From assembly GCA_020438915.1 (NCBI GenBank), contig JAGQTR010000272.1, positions 1-7,047 on the forward strand: a DNA stretch of 7,047 nt, read 5' to 3'. This stretch comes from Mycobacterium sp. GTDB taxonomy: Bacteria > Actinomycetota > Actinomycetes > Mycobacteriales > Mycobacteriaceae. The notes under the pieces were generated by a model that worked only from the letters and a program-made list of their open reading frames with translations, ran no database searches and was not told the origin of the DNA. Position 1 is the first letter of the stretch, and every line of letters starts with the position of its first letter. The position numbers and the translations under genes were made by a program. Below, piece after piece: positions 6,161 to 7,047 of this stretch.

Positions 6161-6322
6161 GCTGCCGCGCTTCAGGGGACCGCGTCTGAGATCGTCGCGT
6201 TCGCACAGTAATGCGGCCCCGCAGAAACAGTGGCGGTGTCGGCCCGCTGTGGATATGCGACGAGTTCACTGTGGCCGGCGCTGCAGAAACGTTACGGGAG
6301 TTAGCTTTACCCCTGTGAGGAC

Positions 6323-6424
6323 ATGCTGACAATCGGACTCGCCATCGGTTTCACCGTCGCACCGGCAGCGAATACCGACCCAGGCGATACGTCGTTGTGT
6401 GAGTGGTGTTCTACTTTGCGCTAG
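6323..6424 (+). CDS. Doubtful 33-residue ORF with signal-like start and CxxC
   Basis: The predicted peptide starts MLTIGLAIGFTVAPAANTD, which resembles a mycobacterial signal peptide with an APA-type cleavage site, and ends with CEWC (26-29). GAGG at 6317-6320 is only 2 nt from ATG 6323, too close for a normal Shine-Dalgarno. TAGCTT at 6302-6307 could be a -10. It may be a real small secreted peptide, the remnant of a longer secreted gene, or chance. Confidence 0.25.
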   Translation: MLTIGLAIGFTVAPAANTDPGDTSLCEWCSTLR

Positions 6425-6437
6425 CTCCGAGGCTAGC
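6420..6437. repeat. GCTAGC inverted repeat before the ABM gene
   Basis: Two copies of the palindrome GCTAGC (6420-6425 and 6432-6437) are separated by TCCGAG. They sit 13 nt before the Shine-Dalgarno of the ABM gene and could form a small hairpin or an operator. Confidence 0.35.
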
Positions 6438-6450
6438 CGGGGCCCGATGC

Positions 6451-6456
6451 GAGGAG
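6451..6456 (+). promoter_or_regulatory. Ribosome binding site that fixes a TTG start
   Basis: GAGGAG lies 6 nt before TTG 6463. It supports that start over the upstream in-frame GTG at 6403, which lacks such a site. Confidence 0.7.
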
Positions 6457-6462
6457 ACGACG

Positions 6463-6756
6463 TTGTCGGTCACGGTCATTCTTGAACTCAGGATAAAGCC
6501 GCAATCCGTGGGTGAAGCACGCACTGTGATGGGTCGAGCGCTTCAAGATACCCGGAAGTTCAACGGCAACCTGGGCACCGATGTGCTCGTAGATGAGGAC
6601 GACGAAGGTCACTGGCTCATTTACGAACTCTGGGAAAGCGTCGAACATGACGAGGCCTACCGCGCCTTTCGGGCCGGTGAAGGACGACTAAGTGAGTTGC
6701 CTCCGCTGCTCGCAGTTCCGCCAATCAAGACGCGTTACAGCACTTCCGACATTTAG
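6463..6756 (+). CDS. Antibiotic biosynthesis monooxygenase (ABM) domain protein
   Basis: A 97-residue single-domain protein of the ABM dimeric alpha/beta-barrel group. From the TTG start the order is a first strand SVTVILELRIKP (2-13), helix 15-28, the loop TRKFNGNLGTDVLVDEDD (30-47), a strand HWLIYELWES (50-59), helix HDEAYRAFRAGEG (62-74), and a C-terminal PPIKTRYSTSDI. This pattern is typical of short cytosolic ABM proteins in actinobacteria. Some family members are cofactor-free oxygenases or haem-degrading enzymes; the substrate here is unknown. A start at GTG 6403 would add 20 residues that look non-coding. It appears monocistronic, with a hairpin directly after the stop, and nothing links it to the exopolysaccharide genes. 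Confidence 0.85.
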   Translation: MSVTVILELRIKPQSVGEARTVMGRALQDTRKFNGNLGTDVLVDEDDEGHWLIYELWESVEHDEAYRAFRAGEGRLSELPPLLAVPPIKTRYSTSDI

Positions 6757-6899
6757 CAGGAACCATCGGGAAACTGGACGCCCTGACCCCGATAGTTCCA
6801 TTTCTCCACGACTCTGCAGTTCGGAAAGTATGTACCGTTCTCCACACGTCGAGCCGGGCGGATGACTCCTCGTGGGGTCACCTGGTTCGTCATTGTCAT
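6753..6899 (-). CDS. Doubtful 48-residue minus-strand ORF
   Basis: ATG 6899 (or 6893) opens a 48-codon frame whose stop overlaps the stop of the convergent ABM gene. The peptide has two cysteines (28 and 48) and a fairly protein-like C-terminal half, with NGTYFPNC at 21-28 and QFPDGSC at the end. There is no Shine-Dalgarno sequence, and its 3' end coincides with a hairpin better explained as a terminator. It may be a gene remnant or chance. The rest of 6757-6973 shows nothing else but a 9-nt direct repeat. Confidence 0.25.
   Translation of the reverse strand: MTMTNQVTPRGVIRPARRVENGTYFPNCRVVEKWNYRGQGVQFPDGSC
6759..6799 (+). terminator. Terminator-like hairpin after the ABM gene
   Basis: GGAACCATCGGG at 6759-6770 pairs with CCCGATAGTTCC at 6788-6799, eleven pairs with one mismatch, across 17 nt. 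It starts 2 nt after the TAG stop and is followed by ATTTCT, a weak T-rich tail. Confidence 0.5.
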
Positions 6900-6934
6900 G
6901 ATTGAGAGGCGATTGTCGCCCTTACCTAGCTGGG

Positions 6935-6960
6935 CTATCTACCTAATCAGCCTATCTACC
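6935..6960. repeat. Direct repeat CTATCTACC beside the tRNA 3' end
   Basis: CTATCTACC occurs at 6935-6943 and 6952-6960, a 17-nt period. It lies 13 nt beyond the tRNA discriminator base, in the region that would follow the tRNA in its transcript. The role is unknown. Confidence 0.4.
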
Positions 6961-6973
6961 AGGCCCTTTATTG

Positions 6974-7047
6974 TGCCCCCAGTCGGACTCGAACCGACAC
7001 TGTGCGGATTTTAAGTCCGCTGCCTCTGCCAATTGGGCTATGGGGGC
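6974..7047 (-). tRNA. tRNA with UAA anticodon (nominal Leu), short variable loop
   Basis: The minus strand folds into a full cloverleaf of 74 nt including discriminator A. The acceptor is GCCCCCA/TGGGGGC, and the D arm is a 3-bp GCC/GGC stem with an 11-nt loop. The anticodon stem is GCGGA/TCCGC with loop CTTAAAA; the T stem is GTCGG/CCGAC with loop TTCGAGT. Anticodon TAA lies at 7013-7011 and reads UUA leucine codons. CCA is not encoded. The variable region is only ACAGT, a class I layout, whereas bacterial leucine tRNAs normally carry a long variable arm. The 5' end coincides with the window edge. Amino acid identity is therefore less certain than the tRNA call itself. Confidence 0.9.

Larger units (their letters stand above)
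6075..6462. other. Intergenic stretch with stem-loops and one doubtful short ORF
   Basis: No supported gene lies between the lyase-like and ABM genes. The stretch holds two hairpins close behind the lyase stop, a short TGCGG/CCGCA repeat at 6212-6223, two copies of GCAGAAAC (6221-6228 and 6283-6290), a 33-codon ORF at 6323-6424 and a GCTAGC inverted repeat. Confidence 0.6.

Noticed and set aside
5601..6332. 243-codon minus-strand frame opposite the lyase-like gene
   Set aside because: It runs antisense through the lyase-like gene and across the intergenic stem-loops, with no recognisable domain.
6332..6341. Partial copy of the tRNA T-arm (TCGGACTCG) as a possible att site
   Set aside because: The match is only nine bases, with no extension into the acceptor end, so chance is likely.

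Overview
The window looks like chromosomal DNA from a mycobacterium or a close relative. Coding DNA is GC-rich, and starts include GTG and TTG. A 94-residue secreted protein and a 97-residue ABM-domain protein both read like families I know from mycobacteria. This assignment rests on protein resemblance, not on a marker gene.

Main locus (positions 1-4225, minus strand). Three overlapping genes are read leftward as one operon. The first is a roughly nine-span membrane protein with a long extracytoplasmic tail (4225-2660). The second is a processive family-2 glycosyltransferase with the full synthase motif set but no PilZ domain (about 2673-1249). The third is an exported BcsB-like protein whose 3' end lies beyond the left edge of the window (1252 to before 1). 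The overlaps are 14 and 4 nt, so translation is probably coupled. The arrangement is that of a synthase-dependent exopolysaccharide machine: polymerise and extrude with the glycosyltransferase, then guide the chain outside the membrane with the BcsB-like subunit. The polymer cannot be named from sequence.

Control region and flank (4226-5216). The 437 bp upstream of the operon has no convincing gene. It holds two near-perfect CRP-type palindromes, 54 bp centre to centre, inside a larger imperfect inverted repeat, and then a strong hairpin nearer the operon. Next comes a small secreted protein on the minus strand (4947-4663). Divergent to it is an exported protein resembling heparin-lyase-I-type polysaccharide lyases (5217-6074), a plausible modifying or releasing enzyme for the same polymer.

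Right part (6075-7047). Two stem-loops follow the lyase gene. Then come a doubtful 33-codon ORF, an ABM-domain gene (6463-6756) with a terminator-like hairpin behind it, a doubtful 48-codon minus-strand ORF, and a tRNA gene on the minus strand at the window edge. The tRNA has a UAA (leucine) anticodon but a short variable loop, which is unusual. No integrase, insertion sequence or CRISPR array is visible.
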